A stretch of DNA of 64,000 bases from Caprella mutica. Its lineage: Eukaryota > Arthropoda > Malacostraca > Amphipoda > Caprellidae. How positions within the stretch are numbered: the stretch's first letter is position 1; each line of letters begins with the position of its first letter. This document shows, piece after piece, positions 37,135 through 48,510 of the stretch. The DNA lies in assembly GCA_947561585.1 (NCBI GenBank), contig CANNZV010000849.1, positions 1 to 64,000 on the forward strand. Direction: 5' to 3'. The position numbers and the translations under genes were made by a program. The notes under the pieces are model-generated. The model ran no database searches. It saw nothing but the letters and a program-made list of their open reading frames with translations, and had not been told where the DNA came from.

Positions 37135-38283
37135 GATTCTGAGAAAATTCCACTGAGGAAAGATCCACTGAGAAAATTCCACTGAGTATAAATGAATATA
37201 TAAATTGTACCTCTTATTTTCATAAACAATTCTTTAGAAATTTTCATATTCTATAAGCTTTTTGTGATTTTCATAGCACTGTTTCTTTTTAAATGTAAGT
37301 GAATCTGTTTATATAAATATTCTTGGTGTACATTTCTTTGCGCAACACCTAAGGAAAAAGCATTGTTAAACAACTTCTATTTGAGATTAAGATAATTCTA
37401 CTTTAAAAACTATTAAATAAATTCCATTTAGCCTCTTGTTATGCATACCTGCTTACCATATATAGTTAAGTTTATATGGAATGCAAGTTTGAGTTTTAAG
37501 TATATTTGTTATACGAGACGATAGTTCTAACAAAAATACTATGGGCACAAAGAGTACAATCAATTTGCACATAATTGATTTAAACATGTTAATATAGTAA
37601 CAACACTAAAACAACAATAAAAATTTCTTTATTAATGTAAGGAATGCACTATATCTTGTTGAATTATTAACCAAGCTCCTTCTTGCTATCCATTTCCGTT
37701 TTCAAATCCTCACACTAATCGTTTCAAGCGTGACTCAATTGCCTCGTATTTGTACCAAAATTATATTTTTAATGTAAGCTATGTGTTATATCTTATAGGA
37801 ATGTTAATCCGTTTTTGTCTTGATATCCAAGCAGAATGCAGGAAATTATTCTTTAAACCAGAACAATTACATAATTGAAAACATATAAATAAAATAATAT
37901 AAGAATAGAAGATTAGAAGTAGTTCAAAAATGCTTCCCACAAATATAGTTCAAATTTCCATAGCCTTATCGGTTAAAGACACTATCCTACATTCTGCTAG
38001 TATTACATTGAACGAAGATAAATAATTATTTCAATGAAGTAAACGTTTCCCAGCTATCAACTAACTGGAATAGTATCATCTGATTAGCTAAAATAATTTA
38101 GCAAAATATATTTTGGACTGCCATTTGGACGGAACAGTATTGTTTTAGAAAAAATAAATGAAATTTATATTTCTAGCGAAATCCTAAGGAAAAGTTCCTG
38201 GTTGATTTTTAAATATTGGATTTTGTTAGTGGAATTTTCCTCAGTGGAATTTTCTCAGTGGAACTTACCGCAGTGGAGTTCCA
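37135..38283. mobile_element. Fold-back element with GAAAATTCCACTGAG words
   Basis: Short inverted arrays of the word GAGAAAATTCCACT lie at 37135-37187 and 38228-38281. The interior is A/T-rich and non-coding. It is inserted in the first terminal word of the surrounding element. I could not fix exact ends or a target duplication because the surrounding array is itself repetitive. Confidence 0.55.
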
Positions 38284-38508
38284 CCCCTGTATAATCTAAC
38301 CCAGTAAATTCCACCCCGGTATATTCCACCATGGTATTTTCCACCACGGTAAATTCCACCTTACTTTACGGGTTAGGTTTGGTTAGTTATAAATATTAAT
38401 CATTTATTAACATTTTATATAATACTAGATTACTTGCATTTTATTTGTAGCAAATTCAACCTTTTGTTGGTCACTACACATGTGATAGAACCATAAGCTG
38501 TTATTTTT

Positions 38509-38718
38509 CTTTGTGAGGTTATTTAAACTCAACGTTGAAGGTTTTATCAGGTTTCAAGCTTTCGAATAGAAAGATTTCTATTCATCATCAGGAGAAAGGT
38601 TGGTTCTATTCATCAAAGGTTCTATTCATCAACCCTTCTCCTGATGATGAATAAAAATCTTTCTATTCAAAAGCTTGAAACCTGATAAAACCTTCATCGT
38701 TGAGTTTAAATAACCTCA
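38509..38718. repeat. Penelope-derived inverted repeat with hammerhead-like core
   Basis: Arms of about 90 bases (38509-38600 and 38630-38718) are inverted copies. The - strand of the left arm reads CTGATGA (38591-38585), a stem GAATAGAAA pairing with TTTCTATTC, then GAAA (38563-38560): the conserved core order of hammerhead ribozymes. The right arm has CTGATGA and the stem, but AAAA instead of GAAA. The same core (CTGATTA, stem, GAAAGC) occurs near the 3-prime end of the Penelope-like element at 41645-41674. Penelope-like elements are known to carry hammerhead motifs; activity here is not shown. Confidence 0.45.
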
Positions 38719-38788
38719 CAACAATATGGATTTCCCGTTGAGTTTGAATCTTTTCCATGTTTATTTTTCACTACACATGTGATAGAAC

Positions 38789-39944
38789 GGTGACCGGTAT
38801 ATTCCACCCCGGTATATTTCACCCCGGTAAATTTCACCCCGGTATATTTCACCCCGGTAAATTTCACCCCGGTATATTCCACCCCGGTAAATTTCACCCC
38901 GGTATATTCCACCCCGGTATATTTCACCCCGGTAAATTTCACTCCGGTATATTCCACCCCGGTAAATTTCACCCCGGTATATTCCACCCTAGGTATATTC
39001 CACCCCGGTAAATTCCACCCCACTTTGCGGGTTGGGTTTGTTTAGTTATTAATATTAGTCATTTATCAATATTATATGTAATACTAGGTAACTTGCATTA
39101 TAACTGTATCAAATTAAACTTTTTGCTGGTTAATCACAAGCTTTAAATTTTTCACTACACATGTGACAAAACAGCAGAAAGAAAGGTTGTGTGAATGCAT
39201 TTATCAGTTGAGGTATTTAGATTTTCAATCTCAAGCTGATTTTCTTCCATATCGCCAACACAACAGTGATATTAATTGTAAGATGATATCATATAGTATT
39301 TATTGTTATATTTATTTCATTTTGAATTTGGTATTTTAACTCTTGTAAAAGTGGTGGTTTTTGACCGAAGTCTTTTTTTACGTTTTTTTTAACCAGGAAA
39401 TTTTTGATGGGGTGGGGGAATTATTACACAGGGTTTCAAGACTGGGAGATTATTGCCTTTTTTACATTGAGAGATTTTGATCACGGGGAATTTGGTCTAG
39501 AATCCAAAACAGCAACTTATAAGCAAAGAGCGAAACGTTGAATGGGTTGTCTCTGCCAGTCGACCCCCTCCACACCTCTCTTAACCATTGTTTTAGGAGC
39601 ACATATGCAGTTTCATGATTAAAAGGAATTAGAATTAACTTGTTCAACACATAAACTTTTGAAATAAATTATCATATTAAGAATATTTGTATTTTTATTA
39701 GGATAAAATTTCAATTGACTTGAGCTACCTCTAAATATTGTCCAAATGTCTCAGGATATCGTCTGAGTTATTTTTTCATCGGTACGAATTATTTAACAAA
39801 TGGCCATCTAAAAATAAAATCTTTGAGTTTTTATTATCACCCAAATGAGCATTGTCACAGGGGTGGAATTTATCGGGGTGGAATATACCCGGGGTGGAAT
39901 ATACCGGGGTGAACTTTACCGGGAGGTAATATACTGGGGTGGAT
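38789..39944 (+). mobile_element. Fold-back element of the GGTATATTCCACC family (inner copy)
   Basis: It begins GGTGACCGG and has about 15 words of 15 bases (GGTATATTCCACCCC and GGTAAATTTCACCCC) at 38794-39018. The complementary array is at 39858-39944. The interior matches the element at 4958-8237 in reverse. The flanking 8-mers GATAGAAC and GATGGAAA are an imperfect duplication. It sits inside another member of its own family. The open frames on both strands of the array are by-products of a 15-bp unit. Confidence 0.75.
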
Positions 39945-40733
39945 GGAAAAGAAAAGTTTTATGAACACTTTTTATCAGTTGAGGTATTTAGATTTTCAAT
40001 CACAAGCTGACTTTCTCTACTATCGCTAACACAACAGTAATATTAACAGTAAGATGATGTCATATAGTACGTATTGTTATATTTATTTTATTTTGAATTT
40101 TATATTTTGACTTCTAGTAAAAGTGATGTAAAATAGATTTTGACCGAAGGCATTTTTTCACACCGGGGGTGTTAAACATGTTTGTGTTTTTACTAGGAGG
40201 TTTTTGATAGGCAGGTGGGGATTATTCCACAGGATTTTAAAACTGGGGATACTATTTCCTTTTTTTACATGGAGAGATTTTGACCACAGGAGTTTTTGTC
40301 CAAGAATCCAAAACAGAAACTTTTTAGCAAAAAGCGAAAACCTTCAATGAGTGGTCTCTGCCAGCCGAACCCCTCCACACCTTTTCCAACCATTGTTGTA
40401 ATAGCATATACTGCCATTTTATGTTAGGAAGGAATTATTATAAACATGCTCAACATGTAAACTTTAAAATAACCTTCAATGTAATAATTGTGAATATTTA
40501 TATTTTTGTCCATTAGAATAAAATTTCAATTGACTTGAACCACTTCTAAATATTGTCCAAATGTCTCTGGATATCGTCTGACTTATTATATGGCTACTCA
40601 GTATTTAACAAATGGCCATCTAAAATTATAATATTTGACTTTTCATTTTCACTCAAATGAGCATTGACATAAGGGTGGAATTAACCGCAGTGGAATATAC
40701 CTAGAACCGGTTTTAGTTATAAAGTTTAATTGT

Positions 40734-40830
40734 GGTATTAGGAATTTTCGCCAAAAGAAAATTCGCTGTAGAAAATTTTACCGCAAGAAAATTTGCCCTA
40801 AGGAATTTTGCTGTAAGAAATTTTTTTACT
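40734..40830. repeat. Terminal-type array of the GGAATTTTCGCC family (left)
   Basis: It starts GGTATTAGG and holds five degenerate words of the type AGAAAATTCGCTGTAG. A complementary array lies at 49228-49320. The sequence just inside does not match the family member at 5708-7940, and the flanking 8-mers differ, so the two arrays may or may not belong to one element. Confidence 0.6.
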
Positions 40831-41597
40831 CTCGACTTAAGATCCCCAGACAAATAAAGTGATCACCACAAAATCCTTCTCCAACCCCCATTACAAGGAT
40901 AATTATAACAGGTTAACAGGACTCTTGACTTATAACAATAACACTTTCATTAAAAGAGAAAGCAGACTATTTATATCTGAATAGTGCCTTTAGTCTGATT
41001 TCAATTTTCATTTAATTTAGTTTTAGTAGGGGTTTAACGTCTGCTTCGGAACCAAAGGCCATATCACTGACGTCAAAAGAAAATTAAGTTAAAGGGACTG
41101 CAAGAAGCAGTCAGAAAGGAAACTGACTTCGTGAAAAAAGTCACCTACCATCAGTCAGTGACAAGCTCATGAATGCAGAAAAGCAATTCCGTGAATGCAG
41201 TCACTTACCAAAGAATGTGACAAAAAGGGACACAAGCACCAGTAGCTGCTGTCAAAGATGAAAGAGGAAAATGAAGAGGTGATAGTAAATGAAGCCAACG
41301 ATAGTGGATAATATTTATTGATAAAAGGTAAATATTGTTCAATTTTTTCTCAAACCCTTATACAGGGTGGCGCAAAAAAAAGGAAATCCATTTTCAAACT
41401 AGTTTATTTTACAAACTATTGAAGCTAAAAAATTTCTAAAAAAAATACTTTATACCTTTACTCTTCCTGCATCTATCTTGAAAATCTGAAATTAAACATC
41501 TTGCAGCGAATTAAAAGAAGGTAAATAAAAAGGGCTTGTGCGAGGACGAAATATACGAATAAAATCACAATAGGTATAATTCATTTTGAAAGGATTA

Positions 41598-43636
41598 GTA
41601 GACTCAGCGTTAACAATTTTTTTTTTATTATTATTATACTCAAGCTTTCAAATTGATATCCAATTCATAATCAGGAGAAGTACATAAATTAAAAAGAAAA
41701 ACCAATGCCTAATATTATCATCTGAAGTAAATATGATACCGACCTACTATATTACAAAAATCTATTAACTTTTAAAATAAATTACCAATTCTAGAATTAA
41801 ATAAAAATTGAAAAAAAAATTATATGCTAAATATGAAATCAATAGAAATTAAAGTAAAAACTCCTAAAAAATGCATTAAAATGTTAAAATAAAGAGAGGA
41901 AAAATGAACAAAGAAGTGACACAATAACAGACAAAGAAAACAGTGAAGTAGATGATCTGAATCTTTTACAATTACAACCATCCTCAAATTAATTCATGAT
42001 ATTACACCATTTCTAATTCCTACACTCAACCTCTGTAAACAAAAATAGAACAACTCTACCTATTATATTATTATACAAATGTATTTATATATCATAATAT
42101 AACAAGTGTAGTCTAATAATCATCATTTACAGCGGTTAACTATAGGAATCAAAGCCGGTGTAACATCATAAGCTCTATTGATGGAGTTAGGGTGGTTGAT
42201 GGTGTAAAAAGATTCAAGTCGTCTGCGATACCAGACATTTGAACTTTGGTGGAGTACTGAAGCTGTCTCAAATCCAAAGGAATGTCCTGACGATCTTGAA
42301 TGGTGAAAAACTTGACTATTTTCTCTGCCCACTCTCACGTCTCTTCTATGTTCGTCCATCCTAGTGCATAAATTTCTTCCAGTTTCTCCTATGTATTCTG
42401 AAGTGCAATCGTTGCAGTCTAGCTTGTATATTACATTACATTTATCATTTTCCTTTACTCTGTCCTTTGGTTTCATGAGTAAATTCTTTATAGTATTCGA
42501 AGATTTGTTGCCTAGAAATATATTGTATTGTCCTAATATCCTCTGAATCCTTTCATTAGTTCCTGGCACATATGGAGTGGAGATATATTTTCTATTATTA
42601 GCATCTGGAGTTTGAATTTGGGTTGCACTAGTTAGAGATTGAAGATGACGTTTGTTGATTTCTTGCTGAATAAATTTTCTAGGATAATTATTATCTATTA
42701 GTTGTTTTATGATTATTGATAATTCATTTTGTAGATAATCCGGACTGCAAATTTTGTAGGCTCTATCCAAAAGGGATTTGATTGTGCTGCGTTTGTGGGA
42801 GAGATGAGATGAGCTATTGTAGTCTAATAATTTTCCAGTATAACTTGGTTTTCTGTAGATATTGAATTTTAATGAGCCATCCGAATTTCTAATTATTGGA
42901 TAGGGGAGTTTTTGGTATTCTTCAGTTTCAAAGGTGAATTGTATGTTGGAGTTAATTGAATTTAAATAGGTTAATAATGTTTCTTGGCTATTGTTTGGAA
43001 TTATGGCGATTATATCATCTACATATCTTTTCCATAATTTAATATCTATCGGGGGATTCTCTAATATTATCTTTTCTATCTTTTGCATGACAATTTCAGC
43101 TATAACAACTGATATGGGTGATCCCATTGGAGTACCAGTGATTTGCTTGTATAGTTGTTCGTTAAATTGGAATACTGTAGTTTCTAAGCAGAATTTCGTT
43201 AAATCGATTAAGTCTTCTTTTGCTAGAGAGGTTGAAAGCGCAGCATAATTTTCTTCTATTGCTTCTTCAACTGCAACTAAAGCAAAATCTATAGGGATAC
43301 TTGTAAATAACGATTTAACATCAAAAGAAATTAAAATGTGGTTGTCTGGAACCGTGAAGTTTTGTAAGACATCTCTGATTTCATAACTATTTTTCAATTT
43401 TTGTTCTGCTATATCGGTTAAAGGCATCAAAATATTAGAAAGGAATTTAGCAATAGCATATGTTGGACTGTCGTTGAAGGCAACTATTGGCCGAATCGGA
43501 AAATTCTTTTTGTGTGTTTTAATAGTTGCATAAAATTTAGGTATAACAATTTTGTTGCATCTAAGTATCTTATACAGTTCATCAGTAATTTTCTTCTCAG
43601 ATTTCAATCTGAGATAATAATTCATTTGATATGGAT
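41598..43636 (-). mobile_element. 5-prime-truncated Penelope-like retroelement
   Basis: Insertion junctions are placed by comparison with the intact mariner copy at 6131-7324, where the flanking sequence is continuous. The element is on the - strand: its coding part lies at 43636-42123, then a 3-prime tail runs to about 41598 with the hammerhead-like core near 41645-41674. The 5-prime part is missing, as is common for these elements. The reading frame is intact, so the insertion looks recent compared with its neighbours. Confidence 0.82.
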
Positions 43637-43646
43637 GTAAAAACAT
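42123..43646 (-). CDS. Penelope-like reverse transcriptase with GIY-YIG endonuclease (N-terminally truncated)
   Basis: An open frame of 507 codons. Reverse-transcriptase motifs in order: RPIVAFNDSPTYAIAKFLS (about residues 52-70), FDVKSLFTSIP with Asp109, TGTPMGSPIS (170-179) and YVDD (208-211), then LKFNIYRKPSYTGKLLDY (259-276). A linker Cys cluster (C403, C411, C414) leads to the GIY-YIG nuclease: VIY (405-407), EYIGETGR (417-424), H433 and Glu478 in RRRLESFY. This pair defines Penelope-like elements, which copy RNA into DNA and nick target DNA with the nuclease. Full proteins are longer, so the N-terminal part is missing. The first residues (MFLH) come from the mariner element it interrupts, joined in frame by chance. 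No stops or frameshifts are seen. Confidence 0.9.
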   Translation of the reverse strand: MFLHPYQMNYYLRLKSEKKITDELYKILRCNKIVIPKFYATIKTHKKNFPIRPIVAFNDSPTYAIAKFLSNILMPLTDIAEQKLKNSYEIRDVLQNFTVPDNHILISFDVKSLFTSIPIDFALVAVEEAIEENYAALSTSLAKEDLIDLTKFCLETTVFQFNEQLYKQITGTPMGSPISVVIAEIVMQKIEKIILENPPIDIKLWKRYVDDIIAIIPNNSQETLLTYLNSINSNIQFTFETEEYQKLPYPIIRNSDGSLKFNIYRKPSYTGKLLDYNSSSHLSHKRSTIKSLLDRAYKICSPDYLQNELSIIIKQLIDNNYPRKFIQQEINKRHLQSLTSATQIQTPDANNRKYISTPYVPGTNERIQRILGQYNIFLGNKSSNTIKNLLMKPKDRVKENDKCNVIYKLDCNDCTSEYIGETGRNLCTRMDEHRRDVRVGRENSQVFHHSRSSGHSFGFETASVLHQSSNVWYRRRLESFYTINHPNSINRAYDVTPALIPIVNRCK

Positions 43647-45061
43647 TAAATTCTATTATTTTCTGTTACAAATAAGAGACAATTAAAACTTTAATTATCA
43701 TTTGAGAATTGATGTTTGATATTAAATTGATATCTTTAATTAAATCAGTTCGCCGTTAATTTGTATCTCCTATTCGAAACCCTCAAAATGCAGCTTTCAA
43801 GAGAACAAAGTTTTTATGCGACAAGTTATTTAAACACTGAAAACTTTAAACAGGTTCAACCTCATTTTGAACATAGCTCTCAGGAAAGATTTTCACCAAC
43901 TAGAAAACCATATTGACATATTAATAAGTTCAAAACTGAAGAAACCACTTTATTTTGAACAAAAAGTGATTAGGTCATAGGATATAAGAACGATCACATG
44001 AAAACATTAATCTTATGAATGGACTATTTATTGAGAATCCAAAAATATCAATCAGAAGGACAGAATTAGACATTACTAAAGACGCATTTAACAAAATTGT
44101 TAAACACGATGTGAAGTATCATCCTTTTAAGATTCATGTAAGGCTCGAACTCTTTTAGAACTGATTTTCCGCACCTTCTAAATTTTGCAAAATGGTTTCT
44201 TCAAAGAAATACTCGTTTTGGAGAAGACATCGTGATTGGTGATGAATATTTATTTCCATGAATGAAAGAGTCAATAAACAATACTTTAATTCAATTAAAA
44301 ATAGCAATTTTTAAATTTTACCACTACCATATGGAAATAAATTATAACTATTCTGAAGTCTTTTTGTTTTTTCGTCCTCGCGCAAGCTCTTTTTATTTAT
44401 AATTTTTCAATTCTTTGCAGGATGTTAAACTTTACTCGTAAGTTTAATAAATTTTCATGAAATATGCAGAAAATTTATACAAATAAAACTGTTTATATAA
44501 AAAATTTCTAACTTTAATAAATTGTAAAATAAACTAATTTGAAAATGGGTTTCCTTTTTTCTGCACCACCCTGTATAAGGTAAACTTTTCGGGCAAACGA
44601 GCAATCTACGAGCAACCTCATACAAAATCTAAAACCTCGTAGCTGAACAGAATAACAGTAGCGTTATCCTCTGAAACTGCTAATAGCGTTATAAAAAAGG
44701 ATAAGCATGGTAAAAATGACAGAAGACAATTCAATTTAATTCGATGGACAATGAAACATAACAAGTTGATCATTAAAGTGGGCCAAAAAATAACATTTTG
44801 GATATTACTTATCGAATAGTGATATAAAGTTGATATGACAAGTAGAGGTTCGTGTACTGTAATTTGAGTGAATTCTGACATGATTAACAGTTGCCCCCAA
44901 GTGATTCAAATATCAGAAAAGTAACATTTTTGGTGATTTTTACTACATTTTGGCAAAAATCTCATAAACTCTGATTTGTTATCATTTAGAATCGGAAGAT
45001 ATCTTGAGAAGAGCTCATTTTGGTGTTTGTGCCGGAAAATCAGACAGGTACTACAATGTTT

Positions 45062-47617
45062 CAGAGCTGGGCGTTCCGCAAGAATGTTCGCGAACCTTTA
45101 TTCGCGAACCGGTTCGGACTGGAAAATGGGTTCGGACATTCGGATTCGGAACCTCTTCAAAAACGGTTCGGACTTCAGTGTTCGGAACGTCTTTTTCGCA
45201 AGTCCGAACCTCCGTTTCCCGGGGAAAACTGACCTGTTCATTTAATTATTTTACGTTCTGAACATGTACCGTACCTCTCGGCTACTATTATATACCTGGG
45301 TTTCTGCTTAACACTGAAGCGAAGAACATGCGTCTTTCTCCGCTCTTCTTCCATTACGTTATTCATCCTTTCTTGAATAGCGGTAAGTAATAATCTTAAC
45401 AAGTTAATTCTTTAATAACGGATTATGTTCCCTCAAATCTCAATTAAAATTGCTTGAAATATGTAGAACTATAGGTAAGGTTATAAACGTATATATTAGG
45501 TAACATTACATAACACCCTATCCTAGTACCTTAGCCGTTGGCTAACCAGTCCTCATGGAAAAATAATAATAACTTAAATTCAAGACCGATTTTAAAGCTG
45601 TCTCTTCAATAGTTTAATTTTTCGCATAAATACATACGATTAGACAAAAACTAAGGTGATAAATGGTAATATACTCATATTATTAGCATTTATTCAAATC
45701 TATAATAATATTAGGAATATATCAGAGATCTTTCCAGCCATTAGATGCAAGAGTGTTTTTCAGTACATAATTAAGGGTGAATATCTCATTATAATCAGTA
45801 AACTGTAACTCTTATAGCGGCTTAGCGAGATCAAATATGTGCGAGAATAATTGCGCACACCAAGCTTCGTACAATAACATCTTATAAATATTTGTTTCTT
45901 GTCTTAGCTTGTTACTTTTATTTTGAATGATAATTTTTCTTTTGCTTTTACTCATGTACTAATGTATGAGTAAATATCAAATGAAGGTTTTTAAAAGAGA
46001 ATATATTGAAATGACTCAAATAAGCAAACTTTTGACGGGTAAGTAGGTTGGCTGAACAGATAATTTAAGATCAAGTATTCGGCTACGCTTTAAAATTGAA
46101 TTGATTATAATTTATATATAGGTATTATAATATTACATGTATATAAGTTATAATATAACTTAGAGAAATATCCACAATAATCTTCACTGTTTGACCTTTC
46201 TAATATATTGAATAGAAGAAAAAGTTAGTAAATAGAGTATTGGAATACCGTAAAACGAATTGTATCTATAGTACTTTCATATTCAAACAAAATGCAAACA
46301 CGTTTTATATTATCAGTTTTCTAGATCGGATTAATCAAAAATGTTGTAATATAAATGAAAATTTGAAAAATAATAGTAAAAACTTAAAAATTATTTAATT
46401 AGATAATTGGATACTTCAATATGGATACATTGCCTTGCATTGTTATGACGACAGAGTTGGTCTTAATTTTTCTTTGCATGAAATTCGGAGGTCAGAAGAA
46501 AATTCAGAATAACAACTTAAATTACATATTGGAGTAAAGACTGGGACCCCCCCCCCCCCCCCCCCCCAGTCTCCACTTAAGATACTTAATGCTCATACTC
46601 AATATTACTAACTTATTAAGTAGTAAGTACAGTGGAACTCCTGTATAGTGAATCATGCTGAATTGTAAAATCCTGTATAGCGAACTTACCTCTATAGTGA
46701 ATATATTTAGGTTAGTCTACACAAATATTCGTAAGTTTTCTGTGAATTTCTTATTCCTATTTAGTAAATTCTCTAAATTAGTTGTATTTCATGAAATAGC
46801 AGTTCTACCAGTGCAAATCCTCTATAATGTAGTCATATGAAGTCACAGTATAATTATTATTATAAATTTGTTATATTAACCCTCATGAATTTGACGTAGG
46901 CATTTCTTTTGTAAACTACTTTATATATTTCAGGTCATTTCTTTAAATTTACTGGCGTTTCTTGACTTTGTTCCTACATAAATACCAACTATATTTTTTA
47001 ATTCAAAAGTGAAATATTTACGTATCGACGTAAATCAGCGTAAATTATGGAATCAATTGTACCTTAGTAACGTGTGGCAACGTAGAAATACAGATTAGTT
47101 ACCCAATACGCAAGAATGTGTCCACGTTTTATGTAGTAGAGACAAATGCGCGAGCTATGATTGGTTCACACTCCATCCAATAACAGTTCAGCTCACTCAG
47201 TTGCCAATCTCTTATATACCTATGTATTTATTTCCCCTTATATATTCAATATTTTTACTTGAAATTTGGTACACATTAGTTTAGTACAAAAACTAACAAC
47301 TTGTAAAAATACAGTAACGTAGGTTTATAAATAAGACATGTGTTTTTTTAACATAGAGTGAAACCTTCTCGTTGTAACTTGTTTCTGACAAATAGTTAGT
47401 ATCTTGTTGAAAAACTGTTTTTTTATATAGGTTGCCCTAATAGCCTAAAAATCAGAGGTTAGCTTACAAAGGTTCGGACTAAATGTTTGGTTCGGAACAA
47501 ATGTTCGGACTAAACTTTTCCAAATTGGGTTCGCTATACGGAGGTTCGGAACCCAAAATCGACGAAGATTCGGGTTCGGATTCGGAACCTAAAAAAAGGT
47601 TCGCGCGCCCAGCTCTG
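45062..47617. mobile_element. hAT-like non-autonomous element with GGTTCGGA subterminal repeats
   Basis: Ends read CAGAGCTGGGCG and, complemented, CAGAGCTGGGCGCGCG, the usual form of hAT ends. CAATGTTT is duplicated at 45054-45061 and 47618-47625. Next to both ends lie many copies of GGTTCGGA, TTCGCGAA and GTTCGGAAC in both orientations (45085-45235 and 47465-47600), resembling subterminal transposase-binding repeats. The 2.2-kb interior is A/T-rich, with a 21-base run of C (46547-46567) and a fragment of another repeat (46632-46850). Overlapping short frames near 45000-45260 arise from the repeats. No transposase. Confidence 0.85.
46632..46850. repeat. Fragment of the CTCTATAGTGAAC family
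   Basis: It begins CAGTGGAACTCCTGTATAGTGAA and contains CCTCTATAGTGAATATATTTAG and CTACCAGTGCAAATCCTCTA, matching 54951-55145. It is the left end of a pogo/Tigger-like inverted-repeat element (full copy at 54951-58080) inserted in the hAT-like element. Confidence 0.6.
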
Positions 47618-47701
47618 CAATGTTTACAGTAGCCCCCATCCCTTCAAATTGTTCGAATTTAGGCACCGCTAGAGACTGTAGTCAGTTTAGTGCTCCACAC
47701 T

Positions 47702-48510
47702 GGTGCACCGACAGTTGGGCCCAGGACAATTGGGCCCCGATAGTTGGGCCCCGACAATTGGGCCCAAGACAATTAGGCCTAGGACAATTGAGCCCAACGA
47801 CAATTGGGCTCCGGACAATTGGGCCTCATGACAATTGGGCCCACGACAATTGGGCCCCAAAACAATTAAGCCCAGAAAAAAATTGGGCAGAAGACACAAT
47901 ATAGAAATGATACCTTGTTTTTACTGGAGAAGTGACAATATTATCTTTGAAATGTGCTTTATATTCGCAAAAAATATGTTAATATTTTTTTAATTGAATT
48001 CATATACTTGATAAGGTATATGTATATTAGCAAGCCCCTTAAATCACATTTGGATGATAATCTCATGTTTCAATGTAATGAAAATCATTGAAGTATTTAA
48101 ATAAGTCTTGTTATTTTGAATCATGTCATATGGATCTAATGTGTAGTGTACATCGTCTGACAAAGACAAATATTTGGTAAAAATGGGTAAATTTTAAAGG
48201 TTATAAATTTCATTGAACAGTTGTTTGAACAGTTGTTGGGATAAAATGAGATTATGAGAATACGTTTTGTAATAATAATTCATAAAAATCTTCAATATTG
48301 ATCACTGAAGCAAGGGTTACAGTAGCAAGGGTAGTTAATACAGTAAACTCTGAAAAAAATTGGAAAATAATATAATTGTCTCAGGGCCTAATTTTCGTGG
48401 GCCCAATTGTCTTGGGGCCCAATTGTCTTTGGGCCCAATTGTCTTGGGCCCAATTGTCAGGTGGTCCGACTAACGGAGCCCAATTGTCCTGGGACCAACT
48501 GTCATTCCAC
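47702..48510. mobile_element. Small fold-back element with GACAATTGGGCCC words
   Basis: About twelve words of 14-17 bases (GGACAATTGGGCCCA and variants) lie at 47713-47890. Six complementary words lie at 48400-48505. The 10-mer GCTCCACACT is directly repeated at 47692-47701 and 48511-48520; an 8-bp target duplication plus chance matches would explain it. The 500-base interior is A/T-rich and non-coding. The word GACAATTGGGCCC has the same GG-A/T-CC shape as the other terminal words. Confidence 0.75.

Larger units (their letters stand above)
37118..40708 (+). mobile_element. Composite fold-back element (GGTATATTCCACC family) with nested insertions
   Basis: The outer element starts GGTGACCGGTATATTCC at 37118 and ends CTAGAACC at 40708. 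GGTTTTAG flanks both sides (37110-37117 and 40709-40716), a perfect 8-bp target duplication across 3.6 kb. Its own sequence appears in pieces at 37118-37134, 38280-38490 and 39945-40708. Between them lie a CACTGAGAAAATTCC-family element (37135-38280), a Penelope-derived hairpin (38492-38750) and a second member of the same family (38789-39944). No coding capacity is present. Confidence 0.78.
41363..44573 (+). mobile_element. Tc1/mariner-type element split by a Penelope-like insertion
   Basis: It has the same ends as the element at 6131-7324 (CAGGGTGGCGCAAAAAAAAG), flanked by TA at 41361-41362 and 44574-44575. Its own sequence runs 41363-41597 and 43632-44573. The decayed transposase traces near 43790-44270 parallel those in the first copy. 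The gap is filled by the Penelope-like element. Confidence 0.8.

Noticed and set aside
38706..39023. Frames of repeated EYTGVKFTGV and FHPGIFHPGK residues
   Set aside because: By-products of the 15-bp terminal array of a fold-back element.
45004..45261. Overlapping frames near the left end of the hAT-like element
   Set aside because: They are produced by GGTTCGGA repeats in three frames and have no family features.
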